Shown here: one piece after another, positions 54,807 through 62,919 of the stretch
Layout of the letters: each line of letters opens with the position of its first letter
How positions within the stretch are numbered: the stretch's first letter is position 1
DNA from: Pseudomonas vancouverensis
GTDB taxonomy: Bacteria; Pseudomonadota; Gammaproteobacteria; Pseudomonadales; Pseudomonadaceae
Reading direction: 5' to 3'
Length of the DNA stretch: 64,000 nucleotides
Assembly: GCF_004348895.1 (NCBI RefSeq)
Contig: NZ_RRZK01000009.1
Coordinates: 310,001 to 374,000, forward strand
Notes under the pieces: generated by a model
What the model was told of the DNA's origin: nothing
Seen by the model: the letters and a program-made list of their open reading frames with translations, nothing else
The model's database searches: none
Program-made: the position numbers and the translations under genes

Positions 54807-54824
54807 GGGTTTTGTGTATTCCGG

Positions 54825-55928
54825 CTATTGCCCGTTCTTGACCTTGCTCCACACTCGCGTGCGCACACGCTCGGTCGAAGGCGGCAGGGGCTGGAGGGTG
54901 AAGAGGGTGGCCATGGCGGCGGCAGGCGGGTAGACGGCCGGGTTGTTGCGAGTCGCTTCAGCCACCAGCGAGGTCGCGCTGCGGTTGCCGTTGGGGTAGT
55001 TGAGGTGGTCGCTGACCGGTGCGATAACCTGCGGGCGCATCAGGTAATCGATGAAGGCCATGCCCTGTTGCGGATGCGGTGCGTCCTTGAGCAGCACCAG
55101 GGTGTCGAACCACACCGGCGCGCCTTCCTTGGGCAGGCTGTAGGCGATTTTTACGCCGTTGCCGGCCTGTTCGGCGGTGGTCTTGGCTTCGAGCATGGCG
55201 CCGGACCAGCCGACCGCCACGCAGATGTTGCCGTTGGACAGGTCGCTGATGAACTTCGACGAATTGAAGTAGGCAATGTGCGGGCGCAGCTTGAGCAGCA
55301 GCGCTTCAGCTTTCTTGTAGTCCTCGGGATCGGTGCTGTTGGGCGGCAGGCCCAGGTAGTGCAGGGCAACCGGGAGCATTTCCGAGGGCGAGTCGAGCAT
55401 CGCCACGCCGCATTCACCGAGCCTGGCCAGGTTCTCTTCCTTGAACACCAGGTCCCAGGAGTCCACTGGCGCCTTGTCGCCCAGCACTGCACGCACTTTG
55501 TCGATGTTGTAGCCAATGCCGTTGGTGCCCCACAGGTACGGCACCGCGTACTGGTTGCCCGGATCGTTGTTGGCCAGTTTCGCCAGCAGATCAGTGTCCA
55601 TGTCCTTGAACCCCGGCATCTGTTCACGCGGCAATGGCGCCAGGGCACCGGCCTTGATCAGGGTCGGCAGGCTGTAGTTGCTTGCGACCACCACGTCGTA
55701 ACCGCTGCGGCTGGTGAGCAGTTTGCCTTCCAGCACTTCGGCGCTGTCGAAGGTGTCGTAGACCGGCACGATCCCGGTGTCACGCTTGAAATCCTGCAGG
55801 GTCGTGGGGCCGATGTAGTCGTACCAGTTGTACACATGTACGGTCGGGCCTTCGTCGGCAAGTACCGACAGCGAGGCTGCAAGGCAGGCCCCCGCGCCCA
55901 GATTGAAATACAAGCGGTGACGACTCAT
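54825..55928 (-). CDS. PotF/SpuE-like polyamine-binding protein
   Basis: A 367-residue periplasmic binding protein, with signal ending at SVLADEG and mature start VHVYNWYDYIGPTTLQDFKR, the PotF/SpuE hallmark. It resembles the 13099 gene but is distinct in sequence. AGGAG sits 9 bases before the ATG. No ABC ATPase or permease is near, so it is an orphan binding protein. It is divergent from the LuxR gene and on the same strand as the P1 peptidase gene, suggesting a shared regulon for a polyamine conjugate or a peptide-like amine. Confidence 0.92.
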   Translation of the reverse strand: MSRHRLYFNLGAGACLAASLSVLADEGPTVHVYNWYDYIGPTTLQDFKRDTGIVPVYDTFDSAEVLEGKLLTSRSGYDVVVASNYSLPTLIKAGALAPLPREQMPGFKDMDTDLLAKLANNDPGNQYAVPYLWGTNGIGYNIDKVRAVLGDKAPVDSWDLVFKEENLARLGECGVAMLDSPSEMLPVALHYLGLPPNSTDPEDYKKAEALLLKLRPHIAYFNSSKFISDLSNGNICVAVGWSGAMLEAKTTAEQAGNGVKIAYSLPKEGAPVWFDTLVLLKDAPHPQQGMAFIDYLMRPQVIAPVSDHLNYPNGNRSATSLVAEATRNNPAVYPPAAAMATLFTLQPLPPSTERVRTRVWSKVKNGQ

Positions 55929-56000
55929 GATGCGGCACTCCTGGCCTGCTGCGGCCGGTGGTAGTCAGGAGTTTGCAGCCTATCGACCCGGATGGCCTTC

Positions 56001-56019
56001 ACCCATTCCCATCATGGGT
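56001..56019. promoter_or_regulatory. Inverted repeat between PotF-like and LuxR genes
   Basis: ACCCAT-TCCCATC-ATGGGT, a 6-bp dyad in the divergent promoter region, 20 bases ahead of the LuxR start. A possible binding site of that regulator. Confidence 0.6.
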
Positions 56020-56038
56020 TACTCAAAAGGGGTAGTGC

Positions 56039-56812
56039 GTGGACGCATTGTTGAAAGAGTTGCCCGTGCACCAGGGCGTGGCGAGAATTTTCACCGCCGT
56101 GGGCCAAGACGGTTTCTGGCGGGCCCTGGTCGATACCTTGCGTTTGCTGGTGCCGCTGGACAATGCGTTGGTGGCGCTGATGCGACCCGGGCATGTGCCA
56201 CGCCTGCTGATCGATTTCGATGCCAAGGGACATGCGGAGGAACCGGAAGAACTGGCCGATTACAGCGCCGGCATGTACCTGCTCGATCCGTTTTATCAGG
56301 CGGCCTGCGCCGGCATCGCCGACGGTTTGCACAGCCTCGAATCGGTAGCGCCTGACCAGTTCCAGCACAGCGAGTACTACCTGAGTTACTTCAGCGCAGT
56401 CGTCGGCGCTGACGAGTTGCAATTCATGGTCAATGTCGAGGGCGCCGTGCTCGGCCTGTCACTTGGACGCTCGACAAGGTTCAGCCTCGAAGAGCAGGGT
56501 TTGCTGCTGTGCGTGCGTGACTGGGTGCTCGCGGCGATGCGCCGGCACCAGCAGTTGCTGCCGCCGGAGCGCGCGGTGGCCGAACCTGTAGCCAGTGACC
56601 TGGCGACGTTGCTGGACCGCTTCGACGCACGTCTGTCAGTGCGGGAAATCGAAACCGCGCGCCTGATCCTCCAGGGCTTTTCCAGCAAGGCCATTGCCCA
56701 GCAGATGGGCATCTCGCCGGAGACGGTGAAAGTGCATCGGCGCAACCTCTATCACAAGCTCAACGTCAACGGTCACGGTGAGCTGTTTGCACGGGTGTTG
56801 AACCCGCGATAA
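56039..56812 (+). CDS. LuxR-family regulator
   Basis: A 257-residue protein whose C-terminal ~65 residues form a LuxR helix-turn-helix: LSVREIETARLILQGFSSKA then MGISPETVKVHRRNLYHKLN. The N-terminal ~180 residues are an unidentified sensor domain with GMYLLDPFYQAACAGIADGL and AVVGADELQFMVNVEGAVLG; it does not show an autoinducer-binding LuxR motif or a receiver aspartate. GTG start after AAAGGGG. It probably controls the divergent PotF-like and P1 peptidase genes. Confidence 0.88.
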   Translation: MDALLKELPVHQGVARIFTAVGQDGFWRALVDTLRLLVPLDNALVALMRPGHVPRLLIDFDAKGHAEEPEELADYSAGMYLLDPFYQAACAGIADGLHSLESVAPDQFQHSEYYLSYFSAVVGADELQFMVNVEGAVLGLSLGRSTRFSLEEQGLLLCVRDWVLAAMRRHQQLLPPERAVAEPVASDLATLLDRFDARLSVREIETARLILQGFSSKAIAQQMGISPETVKVHRRNLYHKLNVNGHGELFARVLNPR

Positions 56813-56823
56813 CGCTCGACCTT

Positions 56824-57765
56824 TCAGCTATTGAGCGAAAACACCAACGCTTTCAACCCACACTCCACATCCGCATCCGGAAACTCCGGCGGGTTGTCCA
56901 GGCGCTGCTCGAAGCGCAGGCTCGGCGCCTCGCGAGTCACCCCGTCGATGAGGAAATCGGCACCGAACGCCGGGTCGTTCATACAGGCCAAAACGGTGCC
57001 TTGCGGCGTGAGCAGTTCCGGCAAGCGGCGCAGCACGCGCTGGTAGTCCTTGGTCAGCAGGAAGCTGCCTTTCTGGAACGACGGCGGGTCGATGATCACC
57101 AGGTCATAGGGGCCTTTGCCGATCACCTTGCCCCAGGACTTGAACAGGTCATGGCCGAGGAAGGTCACCTGGCTCAGGTCGTGGCCATTGAGCCGATGAT
57201 TGTCGCGACCACGGCTCAGGGCCGGGCTCGACATGTCCAGGTTGACCACATGGGTGGCGCCGCCTTCGATGGCCGCCACCGAGAAGCCACAGGTGTAGGC
57301 GAACAGGTTCAGCACGCGCTTGCCCTGGGCATTGGCGCGCACCCAGTCGCGGCCATAGCGCATGTCGAGGAACAGCCCGGTGTTCTGCTTGCGACCCAGA
57401 TCCACCCGGTACTTCAGGCCGCCTTCGCTGATGGTCATTTCTTCGATGACGTCACCGAACAGCCATTCGGTGGTGCTTTGCAGCAGGTAGCGATGCTGCA
57501 GCAACAGCGTGTGGGCACCGGATTGCGCCCATTGTGGGGATTGCGTGATGTCCATCAGCAGCGCTTTCAAGGCATCCAGTTGCGCCGCTTCCGGTTCCTT
57601 GAACAGCGCCACCAGTACCACGCCCTGCAACCAGTCGACGGTGACTTGCTCCAGCCCCGGCCAGCAGCGCCCGCGGCCGTGGAACAGGCGGCGGGTTTCG
57701 GCGGGAGGCGTGGTCAGCGCTGCCAGCAAATGGTCGTGAAGAATGGCGAGGGCATCGGTGTTCAT
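56824..57765 (-). CDS. Class I SAM-dependent methyltransferase (RlmI-like)
   Basis: A 313-residue methyltransferase. The SAM-binding part has TGLFLDMRYGRDWVRANAQG then RVLNLFAYTCGFSVAAIEGG, and the catalytic motif IV is YDLVIIDPPSFQKGSF; this matches the RlmI/RlmK cytosine or guanine 23S rRNA methyltransferases. The N-terminal ~90 residues are shorter than the PUA-bearing RlmI, so it is a relative with a different or no PUA domain. Start MNTDALAIL was chosen; the longer upstream frame overlaps REP sequence. It ends 11 bases from the LuxR gene's stop (convergent). Confidence 0.85.
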   Translation of the reverse strand: MNTDALAILHDHLLAALTTPPAETRRLFHGRGRCWPGLEQVTVDWLQGVVLVALFKEPEAAQLDALKALLMDITQSPQWAQSGAHTLLLQHRYLLQSTTEWLFGDVIEEMTISEGGLKYRVDLGRKQNTGLFLDMRYGRDWVRANAQGKRVLNLFAYTCGFSVAAIEGGATHVVNLDMSSPALSRGRDNHRLNGHDLSQVTFLGHDLFKSWGKVIGKGPYDLVIIDPPSFQKGSFLLTKDYQRVLRRLPELLTPQGTVLACMNDPAFGADFLIDGVTREAPSLRFEQRLDNPPEFPDADVECGLKALVFSLNS

Positions 57766-57831
57766 CGGGGTCGGTTCGGCAGCGTGGAAAGGGGCGGCAT
57801 TTAACCATATCTGCCGAACAGACGGGCCCTT

Positions 57832-57869
57832 AAACCTGTAGGAGCGAGCAAGCTCGCTCCTACAGGTTT
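57832..57869. repeat. Perfect REP palindrome
   Basis: AAACCTGTAGGAGCGAGC and its exact complement flank two A residues: an 18-bp perfect inverted repeat. The gap (57766-58078) between the methyltransferase and cytochrome b genes holds this and an AT-rich stretch (57880-57910); I see no other feature besides the AGGAG site of the next gene. Confidence 0.9.
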
Positions 57870-58078
57870 GCATGTGAGTTATCACGATTAATTTAACTTT
57901 ACGTGAGGATTTGGCGATCTCGCGCCGCCCATACTCGGCACCAAGTGATCGAGCGACCCAAAAACATTATCGGACGTTTCCTACAGATCAAAGCCTGGCC
58001 ACCGTCGATTATGCAGCGCGCTGCCCGGACGTACAGGGCAGCCCATTCGATGTTTGCCGCCGCTCAGGAGATGACAAC

Positions 58079-58690
58079 GTGACCTCGCAATCGACGGTTC
58101 AGCTTCACCCACGCTGGCTCCGCCTGACCCACTGGCTTAACGCTCTGGCGGTGCTGGTAATGGTCACCAGCGGCTGGCGCATCTACAACGCCTCGCCGAT
58201 TTTCGATTTCAGCTTTCCCAAGTCGATCACCCTCGGCGGCTGGCTCGGCGGAGCCTTGCAATGGCACTTCGCGGCGATGTGGTTTCTGGCGATCAACGGC
58301 CTCGTCTATCTGCTGATCAACCTGTTCAGCGGTCGTCTGCAACGGCGGTTTTTCCCGGTCTCGCCCAAAGGTGTGTTGCACGACCTGTGGGCTGCGCTGC
58401 GGGGGAAGCTGGGGCATGCCGACCTCAGTCATTACAACCAGGTGCAACGCGTTGCCTACCTGTTCGTGATGCTCGACATCATCGTGCTGGTGATGTCCGG
58501 GCTGGTGTTGTGGAAGTCGGTGCAGTTCCCGCTGCTGCGTGAGTTGATGTTCGGTTACGAGGGCGCACGACGTGTGCACTTCTTCGCCATGGCCTTGCTG
58601 GTGGCGTTTGTCGCGGTGCACCTGGTGATGGTAGCGCTGGTCCCGAAAACCCTGGTAGCCATGATCGTCGGTCGCAAGGAGCACGTATGA
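58079..58690 (+). CDS. Cytochrome b subunit for Mo-oxidoreductase (YedZ1-like)
   Basis: A 203-residue membrane cytochrome b with four hydrophobic helices. Likely haem ligands are in RLTHWLNALAVLVMVTSGWR, LQWHFAAMWFLAINGLVYLL and VHFFAMALLVAFVAVHLVMV. It should bring quinol electrons to the periplasmic molybdoenzyme encoded next. The start is GTG with AGGAG 8 bases ahead; no ATG fits the frame. Overlap of 4 bases with the next gene. It is not the five-helix MsrQ of E. coli but the b561-like type. Confidence 0.87.
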   Translation: MTSQSTVQLHPRWLRLTHWLNALAVLVMVTSGWRIYNASPIFDFSFPKSITLGGWLGGALQWHFAAMWFLAINGLVYLLINLFSGRLQRRFFPVSPKGVLHDLWAALRGKLGHADLSHYNQVQRVAYLFVMLDIIVLVMSGLVLWKSVQFPLLRELMFGYEGARRVHFFAMALLVAFVAVHLVMVALVPKTLVAMIVGRKEHV

Positions 58691-59472
58691 AAAAGCGCAT
58701 TCAGATTCCCGGGCTGGACGAGTCGTCGATCCTGACCGACGCCCGCAAGATCCTCGCCCCGCAGATCGAAGACCGTTCACGCCGTTCCTTCCTGCTGCGC
58801 GGCCTGACCCTTGGCGGCGTGGCGATGCTGTCCGGTTGCAACATCACCGATAACGAAAGCGTCGACACCGCGCTGTCCTCGATGTCGCGCCTCAATGACC
58901 GGGTGCAGGGCTGGCTGTTCAACCCCAACGCCATGGCGCCGACTTATCCGGAGTCGATGATCACCCGGCCGTTTCCGTTCAATGCCTTCTACGGTATCGA
59001 CGAGGCGCCCACGGTGGATGAGGAGAGCTATCGCCTGGAAGTCAGCGGCCTGGTCGCCGACAAACGCAGCTGGCGCCTGGAAGAACTGCGCGCCATGGCG
59101 CAGACCGACCAGATCACCCGGCACATCTGCGTCGAGGGCTGGAGCGCCATCGGCCGCTGGGGCGGCGTGCGCTTCAGCGATTTCCTCAAGCGCATCGGCG
59201 CCGACACCGATGCCAAATACGTCGGTTTCAAATGTGCCGACGACTACTACACCAGCATCGACATGGCCACTGCACTGCATGCGCAAACCTTGTTGACGCT
59301 GACCTACGACGGCGCGGTATTGCCACGTGAATACGGCTTCCCGATGAAGCTGCGCATGCCCACCAAGCTCGGCTACAAGAACCCCAAACACATTCAGGCG
59401 ATTTTCGTCAGCAACACCTACAGCGGTGGCTACTGGGAAGACCAGGGCTACAACTGGTTCGGTGGCAGCTGA
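58687..59472 (+). CDS. Tat-exported Mo-oxidoreductase (YedY/MsrP-like)
   Basis: A 261-residue molybdopterin enzyme of the sulfite oxidase family. The N-terminus has a Tat motif SRRSFLLRGLTLGG followed by a hydrophobic stretch ending AMLSGC, which could be a lipobox. The Mo-binding Cys is in TRHICVEGWSAIGRWGG (near 145). The family includes MsrP, which reduces methionine sulfoxide in periplasmic proteins. Its partner is the cytochrome b encoded just before. The following gene makes a methionine-rich secreted protein, a plausible substrate. Confidence 0.9.
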   Translation: MKKRIQIPGLDESSILTDARKILAPQIEDRSRRSFLLRGLTLGGVAMLSGCNITDNESVDTALSSMSRLNDRVQGWLFNPNAMAPTYPESMITRPFPFNAFYGIDEAPTVDEESYRLEVSGLVADKRSWRLEELRAMAQTDQITRHICVEGWSAIGRWGGVRFSDFLKRIGADTDAKYVGFKCADDYYTSIDMATALHAQTLLTLTYDGAVLPREYGFPMKLRMPTKLGYKNPKHIQAIFVSNTYSGGYWEDQGYNWFGGS

Positions 59473-59526
59473 CGAACCGCCAAACACCTTCACCCAACCG
59501 CAATCCATGCTTCAAGGAGTTTCATC

Positions 59527-59820
59527 ATGAAAAAGCTGACTACCGTTGTCCTGTCCATGTGCCTGGCCGTTGGTGCTGCCTCTGTGTTCGCTGCTGACAC
59601 TATGAGCAACGACAGCATGAGCAAGGATTCGATGTCCAAGGACGCCATGAAGAAAGGCGATGCGATGTCCAAGGACAGCATGAAAAAAGGCGATGCCATG
59701 TCCAAGGATGCGATGAAGAAGGGTGACGCGATGTCCAAGGACGCCATGAAAAAAGGTGATGCCATGTCCAAAGACGGCATGAGCAAGGATGCGATGAAGA
59801 AGGACGCCATGTCGCAGTAA
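59527..59820 (+). CDS. Methionine-rich MXKDX-repeat secreted protein
   Basis: A 97-residue protein: signal MKKLTTVVLSMCLAVGAASVFA, then a 75-residue mature chain almost entirely of (M)(S/K)(K)(D/G)(A/S/D) pentapeptide-like units, such as AMSKDSMKKGDAMSKD. Fourteen of 75 mature residues are Met. This is the pentapeptide MXKDX repeat family. Known relatives (MrpX in Azospira) act as a sacrificial target for hypochlorite, with Met sulfoxide repaired by YedY1/YedZ1. AAGGAG is 7 bases before the ATG and it lies 54 bases after the oxidoreductase gene, so operon membership is likely. Confidence 0.9.
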   Translation: MKKLTTVVLSMCLAVGAASVFAADTMSNDSMSKDSMSKDAMKKGDAMSKDSMKKGDAMSKDAMKKGDAMSKDAMKKGDAMSKDGMSKDAMKKDAMSQ

Positions 59821-59843
59821 TTCCCGGACCTGCGAAATTCCCT

Positions 59844-59877
59844 GTGGGAACGAGCCTGCTCCAGGCGGCGTTCCCAC
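59844..59877. repeat. REP-type hairpin / terminator
   Basis: GTGGGAACG and CGTTCCCAC form a perfect 9-bp outer stem with an inner GCCTG/CAGGC stem, then TTTG. It may end the MXKDX transcript. Confidence 0.8.
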
Positions 59878-59900
59878 TTTGATTTCCCGGCTGGGGGGAG

Positions 59901-60386
59901 TCAGGCCAGAACGGGCAGGGCGCCCATCTTGCCGTGGCAGTACACCAGCGGCCCGTGGTTGTGCTGCGGGACGATCAGGTTTTTCACCGCGCCGACCATG
60001 ATCGCATGGTCGCCACCTTCATATTCTCGCCACAGTTCGCACTCGATGACCGCCGTGGCATTGGCCAGAATCGGGTTGCCCAATTCGCTCAACGTCCACT
60101 CGATGCCCTGTGCCTTGTCCTTGCCTTTGCGGGCGAAGGCATAGGCTTCGCTCTGTTGTCCGCCGGACAGGACGTGAATGGCGAAGCGTTTGTTCCTGAT
60201 CAGCACCGGATAGGAATCGGAGCTGTAGTTGGGGCAGAACAGCACCAGCGCCGGGTCCATCGACAACGAGCTGAACGCACTGGCAGTCAGGCCGACGATT
60301 TGTCCGTCGTCATCCAGCGTGGTGATGACGGTTACGCCGGACGGGAACGAGCCCATGACTTGTTTGTAAATGGCGGCATCGATCAT
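59901..60386 (-). CDS. Flavin reductase family protein
   Basis: A 161-residue split-barrel flavin reductase (FMN-binding, HpaC/DszD-like). Family pattern: SGVTVITTLDDDGQIVGLTA, then SAFSSLSMDPALVLFCP and, near the end, GDHAIMVGAVKNLIV. It reduces free flavin with NAD(P)H for a partner monooxygenase, not seen in this window. GAGGA precedes the ATG. It is divergent from an NCS1 permease, and both may be controlled through the palindromes at 60437-60628. Confidence 0.9.
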   Translation of the reverse strand: MIDAAIYKQVMGSFPSGVTVITTLDDDGQIVGLTASAFSSLSMDPALVLFCPNYSSDSYPVLIRNKRFAIHVLSGGQQSEAYAFARKGKDKAQGIEWTLSELGNPILANATAVIECELWREYEGGDHAIMVGAVKNLIVPQHNHGPLVYCHGKMGALPVLA

Positions 60387-60436
60387 TGTGCGGTCCTCGG
60401 CTGCTGTACAGCGTTTTTATGAATTTGTAGGTCTGA

Positions 60437-60628
60437 TGGTATACCGTAATACATCGATTGCAAGGTCTTTTTGGCTGATCCGATAAACGTGCGGCTTTCG
60501 TCGGAAAGGCAATATTTACGGGGCTTTCAGCTGGTAAAGAGCGCTGCTGATCGGGCAGGATAGCGGCTCAGATGGCGGCGCAAAGACCGGATCAGTCTTG
60601 TTAAAAGTTTGGAATACCATAATATGGT
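60437..60628. promoter_or_regulatory. Paired palindromes in divergent promoter
   Basis: TGGTATACC (60437-60445, inner 8-bp palindrome) and the perfect dyad ACCATA-A-TATGGT (60616-60628) lie on the two sides of the gap between the flavin reductase and NCS1 genes. Both look like GntR/FCD-type operators (GTATAC / TATGGT cores). No regulator gene is next to them. Confidence 0.6.
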
Positions 60629-60703
60629 CGGCATCTGAGGGGCGGCCATAGAGTCCCCCCGGTTTGGCTTCATACAAAGATAAGAACAGACCAACTCGAG
60701 TTC

Positions 60704-62116
60704 ATGCACATGTCCCAGATGTCCCGGCAAGACCCGTTGATCGAGAATCACACGGTCGACTACGTTCCTCTCGCAGAGCGCCATGGGAAGGCCCGCGATC
60801 TTTTCACCCTGTGGTTCAGCACCAACATTGCGCCACTGCCGATTGTCACCGGCGCCATGGTGGTCCAGGTGTTCCACCTCAATCTGTTCTGGGGTCTGCT
60901 GGCGATTGCCCTGGGGCACATGATCGGCGGCGTGGTGATTGCCCTCGCTTCGGCCCAGGGGCCGTGCATGGGCATTCCGCAGATGGTCCAGAGTCGCGGA
61001 CAGTTCGGCCGCTACGGGGCGCTGCTGATCGTGTTCTTTGCCGCACTGATCTACATCGGCTTCTTCATTTCCAACATCGTCCTGGCGGGCAAGTCGATTG
61101 TCGGCATTGCACCTTCTGTCCCGGTGCCGGCGAGCATCCTGATCGGAGCGCTCAGTGCCACCGCCATCGGCGTGATCGGTTACCGTTTCATTCACACCCT
61201 TAATCGCATCGGCACCTGGGTAATGGGCAGCGCGCTGCTCGCCGGTTTCCTCTACATCTTCGCCCATGACCTGCCAGCGGATTTCTTTACCCGTGGCGGT
61301 TTCAACCTGTCCGGCTGGTTGGCGACGGTGTCGCTGGGGATCATCTGGCAGATCAGCTTTTCACCCTATGTCTCGGACTACTCGCGTTACCTGCCGGCCG
61401 ACATCGGTATCACCCGGCCGTTCTTCGCCACCTACCTGGGTGCAACGCTGGGCACCATCCTCTCGTTCAGCTTCGGCGCCGTGGCGGTACTGGCGACCCC
61501 GGAAGGCACCGAGGCGATGGCGGCAGTCAAGCAGTCCACCGGTTGGCTGGGGCCGATCCTGATGGTGCTGTTCCTGCTCAACATCATCAGCCACAACGCC
61601 CTGAATCTATACGGCGCGGTGCTGTCGATCATCACCTCGATCCAGACCTTCGCCAGCCAGTGGACGCCGAGCATCAAGGTGCGTGTGTTGTTGTCGAGCA
61701 TCGTCCTGGCGGGTTGCTGCGTGGTTGCGCTGGGTGCCTCGGCGAACTTCATTTCGCAGTTCATCGGTCTGATTCTGGCGCTGTTGCTGGTACTGGTGCC
61801 ATGGGCGTCGATCAACCTGATCGACTTCTACCTGATCAAGCAGCGCCGCTATGACATCGCCTCGATCTTCCGCGCCGACGGTGGCATCTATGGCCGCTTC
61901 AACCTGCACGCGATCATCGCCTACTTCATCGGCATCATCGTGCAACTGCCGTTTGCCAATACGTCGCTCTACGTCGGCCCTTATGCCAACCTGGTCGAAG
62001 GTGCCGATCTGTCCTGGCTGGTTGGCCTGGTGGTGACCTGTCCGTTGTACTACTGCCTGGCCACGCGGAACCAGGCGCAGGAAAACCGGGCAACGCGACT
62101 GGGTTATACCGACTAA
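60704..62116 (+). CDS. NCS1 family permease
   Basis: A 470-residue transporter with 12 hydrophobic helices, NCS1 marks GIPQMVQSRGQFGRYG and [17 protein letters not shown]. It is close to the 2079 gene but shorter and of a different subgroup (cytosine/hydroxymethylpyrimidine-like). Two in-frame ATGs (60704 and 60710) precede MSRQDPLIENHT; I kept the first. Divergence from a flavin reductase suggests a catabolic set in which the imported substrate is oxidised by a flavin-dependent monooxygenase elsewhere. Confidence 0.9.
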   Translation: MHMSQMSRQDPLIENHTVDYVPLAERHGKARDLFTLWFSTNIAPLPIVTGAMVVQVFHLNLFWGLLAIALGHMIGGVVIALASAQGPCMGIPQMVQSRGQFGRYGALLIVFFAALIYIGFFISNIVLAGKSIVGIAPSVPVPASILIGALSATAIGVIGYRFIHTLNRIGTWVMGSALLAGFLYIFAHDLPADFFTRGGFNLSGWLATVSLGIIWQISFSPYVSDYSRYLPADIGITRPFFATYLGATLGTILSFSFGAVAVLATPEGTEAMAAVKQSTGWLGPILMVLFLLNIISHNALNLYGAVLSIITSIQTFASQWTPSIKVRVLLSSIVLAGCCVVALGASANFISQFIGLILALLLVLVPWASINLIDFYLIKQRRYDIASIFRADGGIYGRFNLHAIIAYFIGIIVQLPFANTSLYVGPYANLVEGADLSWLVGLVVTCPLYYCLATRNQAQENRATRLGYTD

Positions 62117-62140
62117 GAAGGAAACCGTCTGGTTCATGGG

Positions 62141-62169
62141 AAATGCCCGGCACTGCGCCGGGCATTTTT
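62141..62169 (+). terminator. Terminator of NCS1 gene
   Basis: AAATGCCCGGC-ACTGC-GCCGGGCATTTTT: 11-bp stem with T run. It also lies at the end of the convergent glutathione transferase gene. Confidence 0.93.
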
Positions 62170-62183
62170 GCTTGGTGCACGGC

Positions 62184-62804
62184 TCAGGTTTCGCGAAACG
62201 CGTTCAAGCCGCGTTGCACGGCCGGTCTGGCTTCCACGCTGTGATACCAGCGTGACAGCCGCGGCAGTTGCTTCCAGTCCAGTCGATCGCGAAACGCGGT
62301 GATGATGGTGAAGGCGGAGATGTCCGCCATGGAGAACTGCGCGCCGGCCATGAAGGTTTCGGTCAGGAAGCTTTCGGCGAACAGCATGTGATTGATCACC
62401 CGCTCATCCATGGCATCGGCGGCCTTGTCCAGTCCCGACTGACGCAGGAAAAACGCTGCGTGGCTGGGGGCGATGACGTCAGTCACGAAAAAGAAATAGC
62501 GGTCGAACACTTGCATGCGCTCAGGACCCGGTGTTGCCGGTGACAGTCGCCCGGGAGCCCTGGCGTCGGCGTACTGGATGATTGCATTGGACTGGTTGAT
62601 GACCTGCGCCGGGTCATAGGCATGATCGACCAGGGTCGGTACTTTGCCGGTCGGGTTCAGCGCCAGATAAACCGGATCATCGTGCTCGCGTGCCCGCAGG
62701 TCGAGACGGCGGGCCGTATAGGCAATGGCAGCTTCCTCCAGGGCAATGGCCGCCCGCAGGCTGTTACCGGTGTTCGCGCCGTATAGCTCCAGTGCATCGC
62801 TCAT
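62184..62804 (-). CDS. Glutathione S-transferase family protein
   Basis: A 206-residue thioredoxin-fold plus helical protein. N-terminal LELYGANTGNSLRAAIALEE carries the glutathione-site Ser/Asn, NPTGKVPTLVDH holds the cis-Pro and INQSNAIIQYADAR the gamma-glutamyl site. The C-terminal domain has FSMADISAFTIITAFRD. It conjugates or reduces electrophiles with glutathione. Start MSDALELYG was chosen over a longer frame with no ribosome site. Confidence 0.9.
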   Translation of the reverse strand: MSDALELYGANTGNSLRAAIALEEAAIAYTARRLDLRAREHDDPVYLALNPTGKVPTLVDHAYDPAQVINQSNAIIQYADARAPGRLSPATPGPERMQVFDRYFFFVTDVIAPSHAAFFLRQSGLDKAADAMDERVINHMLFAESFLTETFMAGAQFSMADISAFTIITAFRDRLDWKQLPRLSRWYHSVEARPAVQRGLNAFRET

Positions 62805-62919
62805 CGCCCGTGACTCCCAGAAAAACCTGCAGACGCGGTGCCCCTTGGCTGCTGAGCCAAAGGGCATTCCCCACCGGGTTAACGTTAGGTCATCAGGCTT
62901 ATTCGCGCACGCACTGCCG

